In this document: positions 44,756 to 55,628 of the stretch, piece by piece
Position numbering within the stretch: position 1 is the stretch's first letter
Layout of the letters: the number at the start of each line of letters is the position of its first letter
Notes under the pieces: model-generated
Database searches by the model: none
What the model was told of the DNA's origin: nothing
Seen by the model: the letters and a program-made list of their open reading frames with translations, nothing else
Source: Jeotgalibacillus proteolyticus
Lineage (GTDB): Bacteria; Bacillota; Bacilli; Bacillales; Jeotgalibacillaceae
Reading direction: 5' to 3'
DNA length: 64,000 nucleotides
NCBI RefSeq assembly: GCF_002926065.1
Contig: NZ_PREZ01000001.1
Location: 124,001 to 188,000 of the forward strand
Translations under genes and position numbers: made by a program

Positions 44756-44785
44756 AAAACCTGCACAGGATCTTGTGCAGGTTTT
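44755..44785. terminator. bidirectional intrinsic terminator (TRIC gene / spoVK)
   Basis: AAAACCTGCACA pairs with TGTGCAGGTTTT around GGATCT; A-tract left, T-rich right. Confidence 0.92.
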
Positions 44786-45722
44786 ATTCTTTATCTTTCA
44801 AACCCTCAATCACATCTTTTTCAGTCAGCAGCATTAAATCTTCCCTGGAATACATCTGATTCTTAAGCAGCCTCACTGCCTGGGCGCGAATAACTGCCTC
44901 AATTATATTCCGTACAAATCTGCCATTATCCTTTAAAGCGGAGCTTCCGTTTGCGACAGCCTTCCTGAGATGAAACGTAATCCGGTCCAAAGCAGCTCCG
45001 GTTAAAGAGAACTCCTTTTCCCTGCAAAATTTTCTCGTGATTTCGATTAATTCCTCAACCGTATAATCCGGAAACGTGACAACGTGAGGAAACCTTCCTT
45101 TTAATCCCGGATTAAGCCTTAAAAATGTATCCATCTCGCTTCCGTATCCGGCCAGAATTAAGATAAAATCATCTTTCTTGTCCTCCATATGCTTAACAAG
45201 CGTGTCTATTGCTTCTCTGCCAAAATCTTTCTCGCCCCCGCGCGCCAATGAGTATGCCTCATCAATAAATAAAATCCCTCCAAGAGATTTTTTTATCAGC
45301 TCCCGGGTCTTATTTGCTGTATGGCCGATGTACTCGCCAACCAGGTCTGCCCGTTCCACTTCGATTAAGTGGCCCTTTGAGAGGATTTTCAACTCGCACA
45401 GCTGCTGCGCCATTATTCTTGCAACTGTTGTTTTTCCAGTACCGGGGCTGCCGCGAAATAGCATATGCAAAGCATGGTGGTCGGCTTTAAGCCCCGCTTC
45501 CTTTCTTTTTTGATTTATTATACTCCAGGCAACGATATGCTTGATCATTTCTTTAACCTCTACTAACCCGACAAGCTGTCTGAACTCTTTTTCTATATTG
45601 CTCCAAATCGGATGCAAAGGCGGTTCAAGTGTTCGTTCCAGTGTTTTTTCAGCACCGGACTGGATGACCAGTTTAATCTGATTTTTTTTATCGCTGCTGA
45701 TCTGCCGGGTCAATCGATTCAC
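44784..45722 (-). CDS. spoVK: stage V sporulation protein K, AAA+ ATPase
   Basis: 312 residues of the CbxX/CfqX-type AAA family. Walker A 'LFRGSPGTGKTTVARIMAQQ', Walker B 'GGILFIDEAYSLARGGEKD', sensor 'LAGYGSEMDTFLRLNPGLKG' and the Arg-finger 'RFPHVVTF'. B. subtilis spoVK is needed for spore maturation. Gene order hfq-spoVK-hflX-ynbB-glnR-glnA matches B. subtilis except for the TRIC gene inserted between spoVK and hflX. Start could be GTG at 45722 or, with the better GGGGTG site, TTG at 45713. Confidence 0.92.
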   Translation of the reverse strand: MNRLTRQISSDKKNQIKLVIQSGAEKTLERTLEPPLHPIWSNIEKEFRQLVGLVEVKEMIKHIVAWSIINQKRKEAGLKADHHALHMLFRGSPGTGKTTVARIMAQQLCELKILSKGHLIEVERADLVGEYIGHTANKTRELIKKSLGGILFIDEAYSLARGGEKDFGREAIDTLVKHMEDKKDDFILILAGYGSEMDTFLRLNPGLKGRFPHVVTFPDYTVEELIEITRKFCREKEFSLTGAALDRITFHLRKAVANGSSALKDNGRFVRNIIEAVIRAQAVRLLKNQMYSREDLMLLTEKDVIEGLKDKE

Positions 45723-45783
45723 CCCACTCTTTTAAACGCAAATCCCTAAAGTATATGTATGTGCTGTATGTTTTAGAGCAAAG

Positions 45784-45813
45784 AAAAAGCGCTCCGCTAA
45801 GGAGCACTTTTTA
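45784..45813 (-). terminator. intrinsic terminator of hfq
   Basis: On the minus strand GTGCTCC pairs with GGAGCGC around TTAGC, followed by TTTTTC. It overlaps the hfq stop. Confidence 0.85.
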
Positions 45814-46047
45814 CTTTTCTCCATCACCTGTTTGTATTTTAACTGCCTTAGCAGGAACAAATGTTGAGATCGCATGCTTATATACCAATTGCTGTTTGCC
45901 TTCTGATTCAAGCAGTACAGTAAAATTATCAAACGCTTTTACCTGCCCGCGAATTTGAAATCCATTTAATAAAAAAACAGTTACATAGGTGCCATCTTTC
46001 CTGAGCTGATTTAAAATCTGGTCCTGAATATTAATCGTTTGCTTCAT
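45811..46047 (-). CDS. hfq: RNA chaperone Hfq
   Basis: 78 residues from ATG at 46047 ([20 protein letters not shown]) with GGAGG seven bases upstream. Sm1 motif '[20 protein letters not shown]' and Sm2 motif '[11 protein letters not shown]' with the key Tyr-Lys-His triad are intact. Hexameric ring that binds A-rich and U-rich RNA; of limited phenotypic importance in B. subtilis. Follows miaA as in most Bacillales. Confidence 0.96.
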   Translation of the reverse strand: MKQTINIQDQILNQLRKDGTYVTVFLLNGFQIRGQVKAFDNFTVLLESEGKQQLVYKHAISTFVPAKAVKIQTGDGEK

Positions 46048-46098
46048 TTCCAAGCCTCCTCCAGTGGTCTCTAGTAACTATATATTCTCTAACTATGT

Positions 46099-47022
46099 CT
46101 ATTTTCCTGCTAAAAACCTTAAGATCTTCTGTTTTTTTTCAATCGTTCCCTGAGTAAGGTCAAACCATTCAATATCCATTTTATTGCGGAACCAGGTCAG
46201 CTGTTTTTTTGCGTACCTTCTGGAATTCTGTTTTAACTGTTCAATCGCACAAGCAAGGGTAATCTCTCCATCTAAATAACTGTAGAGCTCCTTATATCCA
46301 ATTGCCTGAATGGATTGCACATTGCGCAATCCGGAATCATGGAGAGCCTGGACTTCTTCAAGCAATCCTTGGCTCAGCATCAGATCCACCCGTTCATTTA
46401 TGCGCTTGTATAAATATTCCCGTTCCATTGTCAGACCGATTACATGATGATCATATACAGATTCTTTTTTTTGAGCCGCCTGCCATTCTGCAGGTGTTTT
46501 GCCGGTTGAATAGTACACTTCAAGCGCTCTTATAACTCTTCTTTGGTTATTAGGGTGGATCGTTTCAGCTGTTTTAGGATCAATGGCACTTAAGCGGTCA
46601 TAAAGAGACATTATCCCCTTTTTTTCTGCTTCTTCTTCAAGCGATGTGCGAATTTCTTCGTTTTTGCCTTCACCTGCAAACTGGTAATCAAATAAAACCG
46701 CCTGCACATACAAACCCGTTCCGCCAACAAGAACAGGCAGCTTCCCTCTCGTGTTGATTTCATTAATCTTCTCTCTTACCAGCTGCTGAAATTCCGCTAC
46801 AGAAAATGATTCATCAGGATTTTTTATATCAAGCAGATGATGCGGAATTCCGTTCATTTCAGATGGGGAAATTTTTGCAGTTCCAATATCAAGTGTACGG
46901 TAAATCTGCATGGAGTCCCCATTTATAATTTCACCATTTAATTTTTTTGCGACCTCTATGCTTACATCAGTTTTTCCAACGGCAGTTGGTCCTACTATTG
47001 CTATGACTTTTGTTTTTTCCAC
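46099..47022 (-). CDS. miaA: tRNA dimethylallyltransferase MiaA
   Basis: 307 residues, GTG start. P-loop 'VIAIVGPTAVGKTDVSIE', 'INGDSMQIYRTLDIGTAK' with catalytic Asp, 'LVGGTGLYVQAVLFDY' and 'YAKKQLTWFRNK'. Adds the isopentenyl group to A37 of tRNAs reading UNN codons. The product is the substrate of MiaB, encoded about 16 kb away in this window. Confidence 0.96.
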   Translation of the reverse strand: MEKTKVIAIVGPTAVGKTDVSIEVAKKLNGEIINGDSMQIYRTLDIGTAKISPSEMNGIPHHLLDIKNPDESFSVAEFQQLVREKINEINTRGKLPVLVGGTGLYVQAVLFDYQFAGEGKNEEIRTSLEEEAEKKGIMSLYDRLSAIDPKTAETIHPNNQRRVIRALEVYYSTGKTPAEWQAAQKKESVYDHHVIGLTMEREYLYKRINERVDLMLSQGLLEEVQALHDSGLRNVQSIQAIGYKELYSYLDGEITLACAIEQLKQNSRRYAKKQLTWFRNKMDIEWFDLTQGTIEKKQKILRFLAGK

Positions 47023-47096
47023 TTTAGCGTCACATCTTTCATTACTTAATGAATAATGATCATATCACGAACCATAGCAATGAAAAAGATTTCAGG

Positions 47097-48032
47097 CTAA
47101 ATTGCTTTATTTTTTCCAGTCCACGTTTCAAGCTTTTGAAGTGTATCTAAAAAAATGAGCTGGCGGTTTGATTCCTTAAGCAACTCGTGGCGTCCATCTT
47201 CATAAAGACGAACCTCAACATCCTCTATGCCTGCTTTTTTCAGCTGTTTTGCCACGATAAATACCCCTTTTCCATCTTTGCCGACAGGATCTGCGGAACC
47301 GCTGATTAAATAAATTGGCATCGATTGAGGTATTTTTTTTATTTCTTTTTTTCTGTTTATGACAGAAATTCCTGAAAACAAATCCTGATAAAACTTATTG
47401 GAGCAGATAAAACCGCATAATGGGTCTTCTAAATATCGTTCCACTACCGTGTGATCACGGCTCAGCCAGTCCACCGGAGAATTGCACGGTTTAAAGCGTT
47501 TGTTATAAGAGCCAAATGTTAATTGGCTTAAGATTTTTCCGGGAGCTTCAGGCGATGTAATAATGGATGAAGCTTTGGCCAGCACTTTCCCAATCTCACC
47601 TGCAAATCCCGCAGGTCCTGCGGTTCCAATCAGGATAGTCCCGTCAACTAAATTTGGATATAGCTGAATCACTCTTCGCGCAACAAATGATCCCATGCTG
47701 TGGCCAATTAAGTAAACAGGAAGATTGTATTTTTCCCGTGCGTTAATATTAATTTCCTTTACATCATTTACAATCCTTAAAAAACCATCGCCATCACTTA
47801 TGTAGCCGAGCCTGCCATTTCGCTCGGCTGTTTGTCCATGGCCTCTTTGATCGTGACCGACTACATGATAGCCTTCCTGCGTAAGAAATTCAGCAAATTC
47901 TTCATAACGGTCTATATGCTCTACCATGCCATGAACAAGCTGGACCACACCTTTTACATCTTTAGTTTTTGAAAGCCATGTGCATAAATAGACATCAATC
48001 CCGTCAGATGTTCTAAAAAAGCTTCCTTCCAA
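47097..48032 (-). CDS. alpha/beta hydrolase, lysophospholipase / monoacylglycerol-lipase type
   Basis: 311 residues from a TTG at 48032 (MEGSFFRTSDGIDVYL), which is eight bases from AGGAGG; the upstream GTG would lie within that site. Serine nucleophile in 'YLIGHSMGSFVARRV', oxyanion 'VQLVHGMVEHIDRYEEFA', 'GHDQRGHGQTAERNGRLG', Asp in 'LISGSADPVGKDG' and His in 'YEDGRHELLKESN'. This pattern fits PldB/MGL-type lipases. Seven bases after glpD, it may be cotranscribed with it and could supply glycerol from monoacylglycerols. Confidence 0.85.
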   Translation of the reverse strand: MEGSFFRTSDGIDVYLCTWLSKTKDVKGVVQLVHGMVEHIDRYEEFAEFLTQEGYHVVGHDQRGHGQTAERNGRLGYISDGDGFLRIVNDVKEININAREKYNLPVYLIGHSMGSFVARRVIQLYPNLVDGTILIGTAGPAGFAGEIGKVLAKASSIITSPEAPGKILSQLTFGSYNKRFKPCNSPVDWLSRDHTVVERYLEDPLCGFICSNKFYQDLFSGISVINRKKEIKKIPQSMPIYLISGSADPVGKDGKGVFIVAKQLKKAGIEDVEVRLYEDGRHELLKESNRQLIFLDTLQKLETWTGKNKAI

Positions 48033-48048
48033 TACACACACCTCCTAT

Positions 48049-49728
48049 TTACGTGCGGGCAGTTAAATCAACAGGAATTACTGCATCATTTATTGCTTTA
48101 TCCAATTCCTTTTCAAAAGAATGATATGTTTCTTCATCCCACTTCAGCAATGCTTTCATCGTTTTCATTACTGGCTCTTTGTAGGTTATAACCCAATCAA
48201 GATCGAAATATAATCTTCCTGTTCTTCTAATAAAGAAGTCAACAGGCTTAACGGCCATTTCTTCCTGAATGGCATAAACGACTTCTGCATAAACAGCAGG
48301 AGTCATTGGTGCATGAAATTCAAGTCCGCTTGCAGCATGAGCAATTGTAAATAATTTATTTACGTTTGTCCCATAGAATGATGCCAAAGCTTTCCCTTCT
48401 TCTCTGGTTAAACCAAACTGAACAGCTTCTTCTGCTTTTTGATTGATGAACGCTTGTAAATTCTTCGAGCCGCCAAAATCAGCCCCGGATAGTGGTAAAT
48501 GCTCTGTTTTACAAGGACCGAATGCCTGTTTCGTTTCTTTTTTCAGCCGCTTAGCGACAAGATCAACCACATGCTCAGACATTTTGCGGTACCCTGTCAG
48601 CTTCCCGCCTGCAATCGTGATCAGGCCGCTGTCATGCTCCCACACTTCATCCTTACGGGAAATTTCTGAAGGGTCTTTGCCTTCAATATAAATAAGCGGT
48701 CTTACCCCAGCCCAGCTGGATTCTACATCATCAGCAGTTACGCTGACCTCAGGGAACATATAATGTATGGCATCCAGTATATAGTTTCTGTCTTCAACCG
48801 TCATTTTAGGATTAGCAGTATCTTCAGAATTATGATAAAAAGTATCGGTAGTTCCTACATAAGCTTTTCCATCTCTAGGGATTGCAAACATCATACGGCC
48901 ATCCTGTGTATCAAAATATACGGCCTGCTTAAGCGGAAACACAGACTGATCAAGCACCAGGTGTACTCCTTTTGTCAGTCTAAGCTGTTTTACATTTTTT
49001 GAATAGTCTTTATCTCTTACATCATCAACCCATGGGCCTGCTGCGTTGACTACCTTACGTCCCATAAGGATATGTTTTTTCCCGGTTATTTGATCAGTAG
49101 CTTCAATGCCTGAAATTTTCTTCTTATCATACGTAAACCGTTCAGCTTTTACGTAATTAACGAAGTCTGCTCCTGACTCAACTGCTTTTTTAATAATTTC
49201 AAGCGTCAGTCTCGCGTCATCTGTGCGGTATTCAACATAGTACCCGCCACCGCGAAGACCATCCTTCTTAATTAGCGGCTCTTTATTACTTGTTTCATCT
49301 GCGCTGAGCATTTTTCGTCTTTCCTGTCTTTTCACGCCTGCAAGATAATCGTATACCCGCAGTCCAACCGACGTACTGAACTTGCCAAAAGTTCCCCCTT
49401 TATGAATTGGCAGCAGCATCCATTCAGGATTTGTAACATGAGGTGCGTTTTCATAAACGATTTCTCTTTCTTTTCCCACCTCTGCTACAAGCTTTACTTC
49501 AAATTGTTTTAAATAGCGAAGGCCACCGTGAACAAGCTTGGTGGATCGGCTGGATGTTCCGCCGGCAAAATCCTGCATTTCCACAACTGCAACCTTCATA
49601 CCTCTCGTAGCTGCATCAAGTGCGATTCCTGCACCGGTAATTCCACCGCCTATGACAATAATGTCATATACATCATTCTCCATTTTTTTAAGTGTTTCCT
49701 CACGATTTGTACTTGAAAAGTTCGTCAT
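48049..49728 (-). CDS. glpD: aerobic glycerol-3-phosphate dehydrogenase
   Basis: 559 residues. FAD-binding '[20 protein letters not shown]' at the N-terminus, '[20 protein letters not shown]' and '[13 protein letters not shown]'. Oxidises glycerol 3-phosphate to dihydroxyacetone phosphate at the membrane and feeds electrons to quinone. ATG follows AAGGAGG. Preceded by a long hairpin terminator in its leader, the mark of GlpP antitermination in Bacillus. Confidence 0.95.
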   Translation of the reverse strand: MTNFSSTNREETLKKMENDVYDIIVIGGGITGAGIALDAATRGMKVAVVEMQDFAGGTSSRSTKLVHGGLRYLKQFEVKLVAEVGKEREIVYENAPHVTNPEWMLLPIHKGGTFGKFSTSVGLRVYDYLAGVKRQERRKMLSADETSNKEPLIKKDGLRGGGYYVEYRTDDARLTLEIIKKAVESGADFVNYVKAERFTYDKKKISGIEATDQITGKKHILMGRKVVNAAGPWVDDVRDKDYSKNVKQLRLTKGVHLVLDQSVFPLKQAVYFDTQDGRMMFAIPRDGKAYVGTTDTFYHNSEDTANPKMTVEDRNYILDAIHYMFPEVSVTADDVESSWAGVRPLIYIEGKDPSEISRKDEVWEHDSGLITIAGGKLTGYRKMSEHVVDLVAKRLKKETKQAFGPCKTEHLPLSGADFGGSKNLQAFINQKAEEAVQFGLTREEGKALASFYGTNVNKLFTIAHAASGLEFHAPMTPAVYAEVVYAIQEEMAVKPVDFFIRRTGRLYFDLDWVITYKEPVMKTMKALLKWDEETYHSFEKELDKAINDAVIPVDLTART

Positions 49729-49804
49729 TTAAAATCCTCCTTAAAATATATCTTAGCCATTTCAATAAAAGAATAGAGCAATAAAAATGTTTTTAGTAAA
49801 CAAT

Positions 49805-49864
49805 AAAAAAGAGAGACCGAAAACATTATGAACAATTATATTCATAATGAATTCAGGCCTCTCT
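49805..49864 (-). terminator. glpD leader terminator (GlpP antitermination target)
   Basis: On the minus strand AGAGAGGCC (49856-49864) pairs with GGTCTCTCT (49810-49818, one G·U) and is extended by the inner stem CATTATGAA/TTCATAATG, then TTTTTT. It sits between glpK and glpD, about 75 bases before the glpD start. In B. subtilis GlpP with glycerol 3-phosphate prevents this terminator from acting. Confidence 0.82.
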
Positions 49865-49913
49865 GTTTCTCTACCCGTTTATTAACTTAATTACACTATA
49901 CCATATTCGGCTT

Positions 49914-51416
<1,503 letters not shown>

Positions 51417-52241
51417 TTAGGCAGATATCTGCTCTTCTTTTTTATGCTGTGTTTCTCTTTTATCAATAACCAACATTAGCAGAAGGCAAACCACTGTAAC
51501 TGCAACCATGATAAAAAGCCAAATGGTGGTGTCGCCCATAAATACACTTCGGTAAAATAAACCTGCTAATGATCCTCCAAGAACTGGCCCCAGTACCGGC
51601 ACCCATGAATAGCCCCAGTTTGATGGCCCTTTTCCTGCAATAGGAAGAATAAAATGGGCAATTCTTGGTCCAAGGTCCCTTGCCGGGTTGATCGCATATC
51701 CAGTTGTTCCGCCAAGAGATAAGCCAATTGCAACAATTAACATCCCCACGATAAATGGATTAAGTCCTTCTGTAAATTCATTTGCTCCGATTGATAGAAT
51801 CCCCAGCACTAAAATAAATGTGCCGATAATCTCACTTAATAGATTTGAGAAAAAGTGAGGAATTGCCGGACCTGTTGAGAATACACCAAGTTTAGTGGCA
51901 GGGTCCTCCGTCGCTTTCCAGTGAGGTAGAAAGTGCATCCAAATAATTGAAGCACCGATGATTGCCCCAATCATTTGAGCAATCACATAAGAAGGAACTT
52001 CATTCCATGGAAAGTCCCCATTAAAAGCCAGACCCAGTGTTACTGCCGGGTTTAAGTGGGCTCCGGAAAACTGGCCAACTGCATAAACAGCCATTGCTAC
52101 TCCAAGGCCCCAACCAAAAGCAATCACAATCCACCCGCCGTTAAAGGCGAAAGATTTCTTTAAATTTACATTTGCACACACACCTGCACCAAACACGATC
52201 AGTATTGCTGTTCCAATAATTTCTGCTAAAAATCCTCCCAT
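51417..52241 (-). CDS. glpF: glycerol uptake facilitator (aquaglyceroporin)
   Basis: 274 residues, six helices and two half-helix NPA-type motifs: 'SGAHLNPAVTLGLAF' and 'GYAINPARDLGPRIAHF', the latter with the Asp characteristic of glycerol-conducting channels. ATG follows TGGAGG. It is first in the glpFK operon behind a terminator leader and a cre-bearing promoter. Confidence 0.96.
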   Translation of the reverse strand: MGGFLAEIIGTAILIVFGAGVCANVNLKKSFAFNGGWIVIAFGWGLGVAMAVYAVGQFSGAHLNPAVTLGLAFNGDFPWNEVPSYVIAQMIGAIIGASIIWMHFLPHWKATEDPATKLGVFSTGPAIPHFFSNLLSEIIGTFILVLGILSIGANEFTEGLNPFIVGMLIVAIGLSLGGTTGYAINPARDLGPRIAHFILPIAGKGPSNWGYSWVPVLGPVLGGSLAGLFYRSVFMGDTTIWLFIMVAVTVVCLLLMLVIDKRETQHKKEEQISA

Positions 52242-52283
52242 AATTGTTCCTCCATTTAGTAAATTTTTACCAATTAATTTCTA

Positions 52284-52334
52284 CAAAAAAACTCACAGAC
52301 TTTACCCTTTATCGGGTAAAAGTACATGTGAGTC
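52284..52334 (-). terminator. glpF leader terminator (GlpP antitermination target)
   Basis: On the minus strand ACTCACA...ACTTTTACCC pairs with GGGTAAAGT.TGTGAGT, a long two-part stem with a GATAAA loop followed by seven T. It lies between the glpF promoter and start codon, as in B. subtilis. Confidence 0.88.
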
Positions 52335-52368
52335 TCTTCATCTCTGCACAGAATATTAACTTGAACCT

Positions 52369-52397
52369 AGCTTAACAGCTTATGAAAACGCTGTCAA
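52369..52397 (-). promoter_or_regulatory. glpFK promoter overlapped by a cre site
   Basis: TTGACA (52392-52397, minus), 17 bases, TAAGCT (52369-52374). TGAAAACGCTGTCA at 52383-52396 matches the catabolite-responsive element TGWAANCGNTNWCA exactly and overlaps the -35. CcpA-HPr binding here would block initiation when preferred sugars are present. Confidence 0.85.
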
Positions 52398-52409
52398 CCG
52401 TTTCTATTA

Positions 52410-52973
52410 TTATTTATTAACAGAAAAATGTTTCCAGAGAATATGAGAGGAAGTCGTGATTGCATTTGCACCTGCAGATAGAGCGGCTTCCACTTCTTCT
52501 GGTGTATCAATCAGACCGCCTGCTATAATTGGCTTCCCGGTCTTTTCACTTACCCGCTCAATTACTTTTGGCACTACACCAGGCAGTAACTCAATATAGT
52601 CAGGATCGGTTTTTTGGATAAGCTGGATACTTCTGTCCAAAGCATTTGAATCAATAACAAACGTTCTTTGAATTGCTTGAACCTTCAATTGCCTTGCTTT
52701 TTGAATAACCTTGCTTCTCGTTGAAATAATTCCATAAGGTTTAATCGTCTGACAGATGTATTCTGTTGCATGCTCATCATTTGCGAGACCATGTATTAAA
52801 TCCATGTGCAAGAACATTTCCCGTCCTTCTGATCTTGCGTATTCATAAACGCTTTTCAGCATGCTTATATGAAGGTCCAGAAAAACCCCATACCTGTAAT
52901 TATAATTAAGTAATTTATCAAAGTCCTTCATTGATCTGATAGCTGGCAGCAGCTGCTGGTCGTTAAATGCCAT
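52410..52973 (-). CDS. glpP: glycerol operon antiterminator GlpP
   Basis: 187 residues of the GlpP family, a TIM-barrel-like protein. Visible: 'QLLPAIRSMKDFDKLLNYNY', 'VFLDLHISMLKSVYEYARSE', 'HMDLIHGLANDEHATEYICQ', 'GIISTRSKVIQKARQLK' and 'PIIAGGLIDTPEEVEAALSA'. Glycerol 3-phosphate binding allows it to bind the glpF and glpD leader RNAs and prevent termination. ATG follows AAAGGAG. Upstream of glpF in the same orientation. Confidence 0.93.
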   Translation of the reverse strand: MAFNDQQLLPAIRSMKDFDKLLNYNYRYGVFLDLHISMLKSVYEYARSEGREMFLHMDLIHGLANDEHATEYICQTIKPYGIISTRSKVIQKARQLKVQAIQRTFVIDSNALDRSIQLIQKTDPDYIELLPGVVPKVIERVSEKTGKPIIAGGLIDTPEEVEAALSAGANAITTSSHILWKHFSVNK

Positions 52974-53060
52974 ATTTCGTACTGCTCCTTTCTATACCGT
53001 ACCCGCTCTGCTTTAAATAATATAATAATTTTGAGTAAATAACATCAGTACAACGGAGAA

Positions 53061-53279
53061 TTAAAGATATCTTTTTTCTGCAGGTGTATGAGAGGACCGG
53101 TAAATAAGCAATATCCCTACAATGATGAGTGCAAAAAATGAAACGATTGAGGTTACTAAAAAGACCGTTGATAATACAGTAATGTGAAAAGAATTTAAAT
53201 AATAAAAAAGCGTAGAAACTCCGCCTATTATGAGTAAAAGTCTGGTTAAAAGGATCAGTTTTTTTTCCTGAAGTTTCAT
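53061..53279 (-). CDS. small membrane protein, 72 aa, unknown
   Basis: ATG at 53279 follows AAAGGGGG. Begins MKLQEKKLILLTRLLLIIGG, with two hydrophobic helices (LLLIIGGVSTLFYYL and VFLVTSIVSFFALIIVGILL) and a charged C-terminus (SSHTPAEKRYL). Sits alone between mutL-side genes and glpP. No family recognised. Confidence 0.65.
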   Translation of the reverse strand: MKLQEKKLILLTRLLLIIGGVSTLFYYLNSFHITVLSTVFLVTSIVSFFALIIVGILLIYRSSHTPAEKRYL

Positions 53280-53383
53280 TAGGCGACCCCCTTTCATAAA
53301 ACAATTTACTTTTTGAATACCCATTATATTAAAATGTTATTCCAGGTATGACTTTTATTATTTATCAAATCATCTTTGCTCAT

Positions 53384-53415
53384 AAAAAAGCGCCTGTTTA
53401 GTTAATAAACAGGCA
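53384..53415 (-). terminator. intrinsic terminator of the 73-aa gene
   Basis: On the minus strand GCCTGTTTA pairs with TAAACAGGC around TTAAC, followed by GCTTTTTT. Confidence 0.9.
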
Positions 53416-53637
53416 CTACAGCTGATCTTTTTGATCTATATAATATAAGATATTCCGGTGGAGCTGATCATTCATCATCCTGATGTCAAATCCCGGCACA
53501 GCAACAACTTTTTCTCCATTAATTTTTGCTGACAGTACAAAATAATCTCTATATTCGGTGAGTTCTACAGGAAATGTTTCCCCGCTTACCTTAATAGAGG
53601 GTGAAAAAAAAGATTTGCTCTCAGGAATTTTATCCAC
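53416..53637 (-). CDS. conserved small protein, 73 aa, unknown
   Basis: GTG at 53637 with GGAGG seven bases upstream (MDKIPESKSFFSPSIKVSGE). Several beta strands (VELTEYRDYFVLSAKINGEK, VVAVPGFDIRMM) suggest a small beta-rich soluble fold. Downstream of mutL in the same direction, but separated from it by a terminator-like hairpin. No family is recognised. Confidence 0.65.
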   Translation of the reverse strand: MDKIPESKSFFSPSIKVSGETFPVELTEYRDYFVLSAKINGEKVVAVPGFDIRMMNDQLHRNILYYIDQKDQL

Positions 53638-53689
53638 TGCCACCCCTCCAGAAATTCTGAATACCCAGCATGAAATCATTTATACAGAA

Positions 53690-53717
53690 ATAAAGGGCAT
53701 TATTCAATACCCTTTTT
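53690..53717 (-). terminator. possible intrinsic terminator of mutSL
   Basis: On the minus strand AAAGGGTATTG pairs with its partner AATGCCCTTTA across a short AT-rich loop, followed by a T-rich run. The stem is modest. Confidence 0.5.
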
Positions 53718-53754
53718 AAAGTATATTAAACAAAATTGGGTAATGACCCTGAAC

Positions 53755-55599
53755 TTACATAACTCTTTTAAACATTTTTTCCATCTCATAGGTCGTGTAA
53801 TGAATAATAATGGGTCTTCCATGAGGGCAGGTAAAAGGGTCATTTGTTTTTCTGAGATCTTCTAAAAGCTGCTGCATATCTTCTTTACGCAAATAATGAT
53901 TTGCCTTAATCGACTTTTTACAGCTCATTAAAATCGCAGCTTCTTCTCTTAATTTCTTTAAACTGACCTTTTTCATTTCAAGAAGCTGCTCAATCATATC
54001 CTCTATGATTTCCTGCTCCTGTCCCTTTGGAAACCACACAGGGTGGGATCTGGCTATAAACCCGTTTCGTCCGAATTCTTCTAAAAATACGCCTAAATCC
54101 TCAAGTAAAATTTTATTTTCAAGAATTTTAATTTTATCGTCTGTTGAGTATTCAAGCGTTAAAGGCATGAGCAGCTCCTGAAGCTCTGGCTCCACCTGCC
54201 CTACCTTTTCCTTGAAAAATTCATATTTTATTCTTTCCTGGGCAGCATGCTGATCAATAATATACAAACCATTTTCATTTTGGGCCAATATATACGTCCC
54301 GTGCATTTGTCCAATTGCATCAAGTGAAGGGACTCTTTCAATTTCTGCCGTAGCGGGAGCCTGAGATTTTTCAGGCGGTTCATTTACGGTAATTGCATCT
54401 TCAGTATCAGGTCTGGCATAAAAGCATTCAGCTTCTTTTTCCTCCTGAACTTCTTCAATCCCTCTCAATTCTTCTTCCTGTTCTTTAAAAGGCAATCTTT
54501 CAGCTTCTGGTAAAGACGCCTTCACTGGCTGGGATTGAAAATCAAAGGTAAATTGAGTTTGTTCTGAAGTTTCTCTTACCTTCGCTGGTTTTTTTATTTC
54601 GCCTCCGGGGATAAGTGATTGCTGCTTAAACAATTCTTTTAAAACCCTGGTAATCAGTTCGATCAGTTCCTGCTCTTTGCTAAATCGCACCTCCTGCTTT
54701 GAAGGGTGCACATTAACATCCACCAGAACAGGATCCATTTTTATGGATAGCAGGACAATAGGAAACCGTCCAATTGGCAATAAGGTATGATACCCCGCCT
54801 GGATGGCTCTAGCAATGGCATAGTTCTTGATATAACGGCCATTTACGAGCACTGAGATATAGTTTCTGGACGCACGAGTCATTTCAGGAAGAGCAGCCCA
54901 GCCCTCAATTTTAAAATCAAGCGACTCCTCTTTAAAAGGCAGCATTTTCTTCGCCATGCCAACTCCATAAATCGATGCAATAACCTGTATAACATCGCCT
55001 TTTCCATTGGTTTTTAAAAGAGGCTTGCCATTATGTCGTAAACGGAATGAGATCTCAGGATGGGACAGTGCAAGCCGGTTGACAATATCTGTCACGTTTC
55101 CTAACTCAGTATTAATCGTTTTTAAATATTTAAGCCGTGCAGGTGTATTGTAAAAAAGCTCAGTTATATGAATGTCTGTTCCTTTTCTTAGCGGAGCCGG
55201 TTTTTGCTCAAGAACCTCTCCTCCCTCAAGCTTCACGTAAGCTCCGGTTTCGCCTGTAGAGGTTGTGACCTCAATCTTAGAAACAGATGAGATACTCGGC
55301 AGCGCTTCGCCTCTGAAGCCAAGCGTGCGAATTCGGAATAAATCATGTTCATTTTGAATTTTACTCGTTGCATGACGGGAAAATGCCAGCAGAATGTCTT
55401 CTGTTTCAATCCCATCACCGTTATCTCTAATCCTGATAGCTGATAAACCCGCTTCTTCAAGATCAATCTCAATAACGGTAGCGTTGGCATCCACCGCATT
55501 TTCAACGAGCTCTTTAACGACTGATGCCGGACGCTCTACAACTTCACCTGCTGCGATTTTATTTGCTAAAGATTCATTAAGCTGATGGATCCTTCCCAT
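53755..55599 (-). CDS. mutL: DNA mismatch repair protein MutL
   Basis: 614 residues. GHKL ATPase: '[20 protein letters not shown]', '[20 protein letters not shown]', '[20 protein letters not shown]'. The C-terminal domain has the endonuclease motif DQHA-x2-E-x4-E in '[15 protein letters not shown]', a beta-clamp motif QELLMP and the metal-site 'CPHGRPIII'. It nicks the newly made strand in bacteria that lack MutH. Cotranscribed with mutS, 29 bases after its stop. Confidence 0.96.
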   Translation of the reverse strand: MGRIHQLNESLANKIAAGEVVERPASVVKELVENAVDANATVIEIDLEEAGLSAIRIRDNGDGIETEDILLAFSRHATSKIQNEHDLFRIRTLGFRGEALPSISSVSKIEVTTSTGETGAYVKLEGGEVLEQKPAPLRKGTDIHITELFYNTPARLKYLKTINTELGNVTDIVNRLALSHPEISFRLRHNGKPLLKTNGKGDVIQVIASIYGVGMAKKMLPFKEESLDFKIEGWAALPEMTRASRNYISVLVNGRYIKNYAIARAIQAGYHTLLPIGRFPIVLLSIKMDPVLVDVNVHPSKQEVRFSKEQELIELITRVLKELFKQQSLIPGGEIKKPAKVRETSEQTQFTFDFQSQPVKASLPEAERLPFKEQEEELRGIEEVQEEKEAECFYARPDTEDAITVNEPPEKSQAPATAEIERVPSLDAIGQMHGTYILAQNENGLYIIDQHAAQERIKYEFFKEKVGQVEPELQELLMPLTLEYSTDDKIKILENKILLEDLGVFLEEFGRNGFIARSHPVWFPKGQEQEIIEDMIEQLLEMKKVSLKKLREEAAILMSCKKSIKANHYLRKEDMQQLLEDLRKTNDPFTCPHGRPIIIHYTTYEMEKMFKRVM

Positions 55600-55628
55600 T
55601 TCTTTTCACCTACTTTATTAGGAAAATT

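Noticed and set aside
53082-53304. 113-residue frame at 52963-53304 in the third frame
   Set aside because: It overlaps both the small membrane protein with a clear ribosome site and the glpP start, with no coding character of its own.
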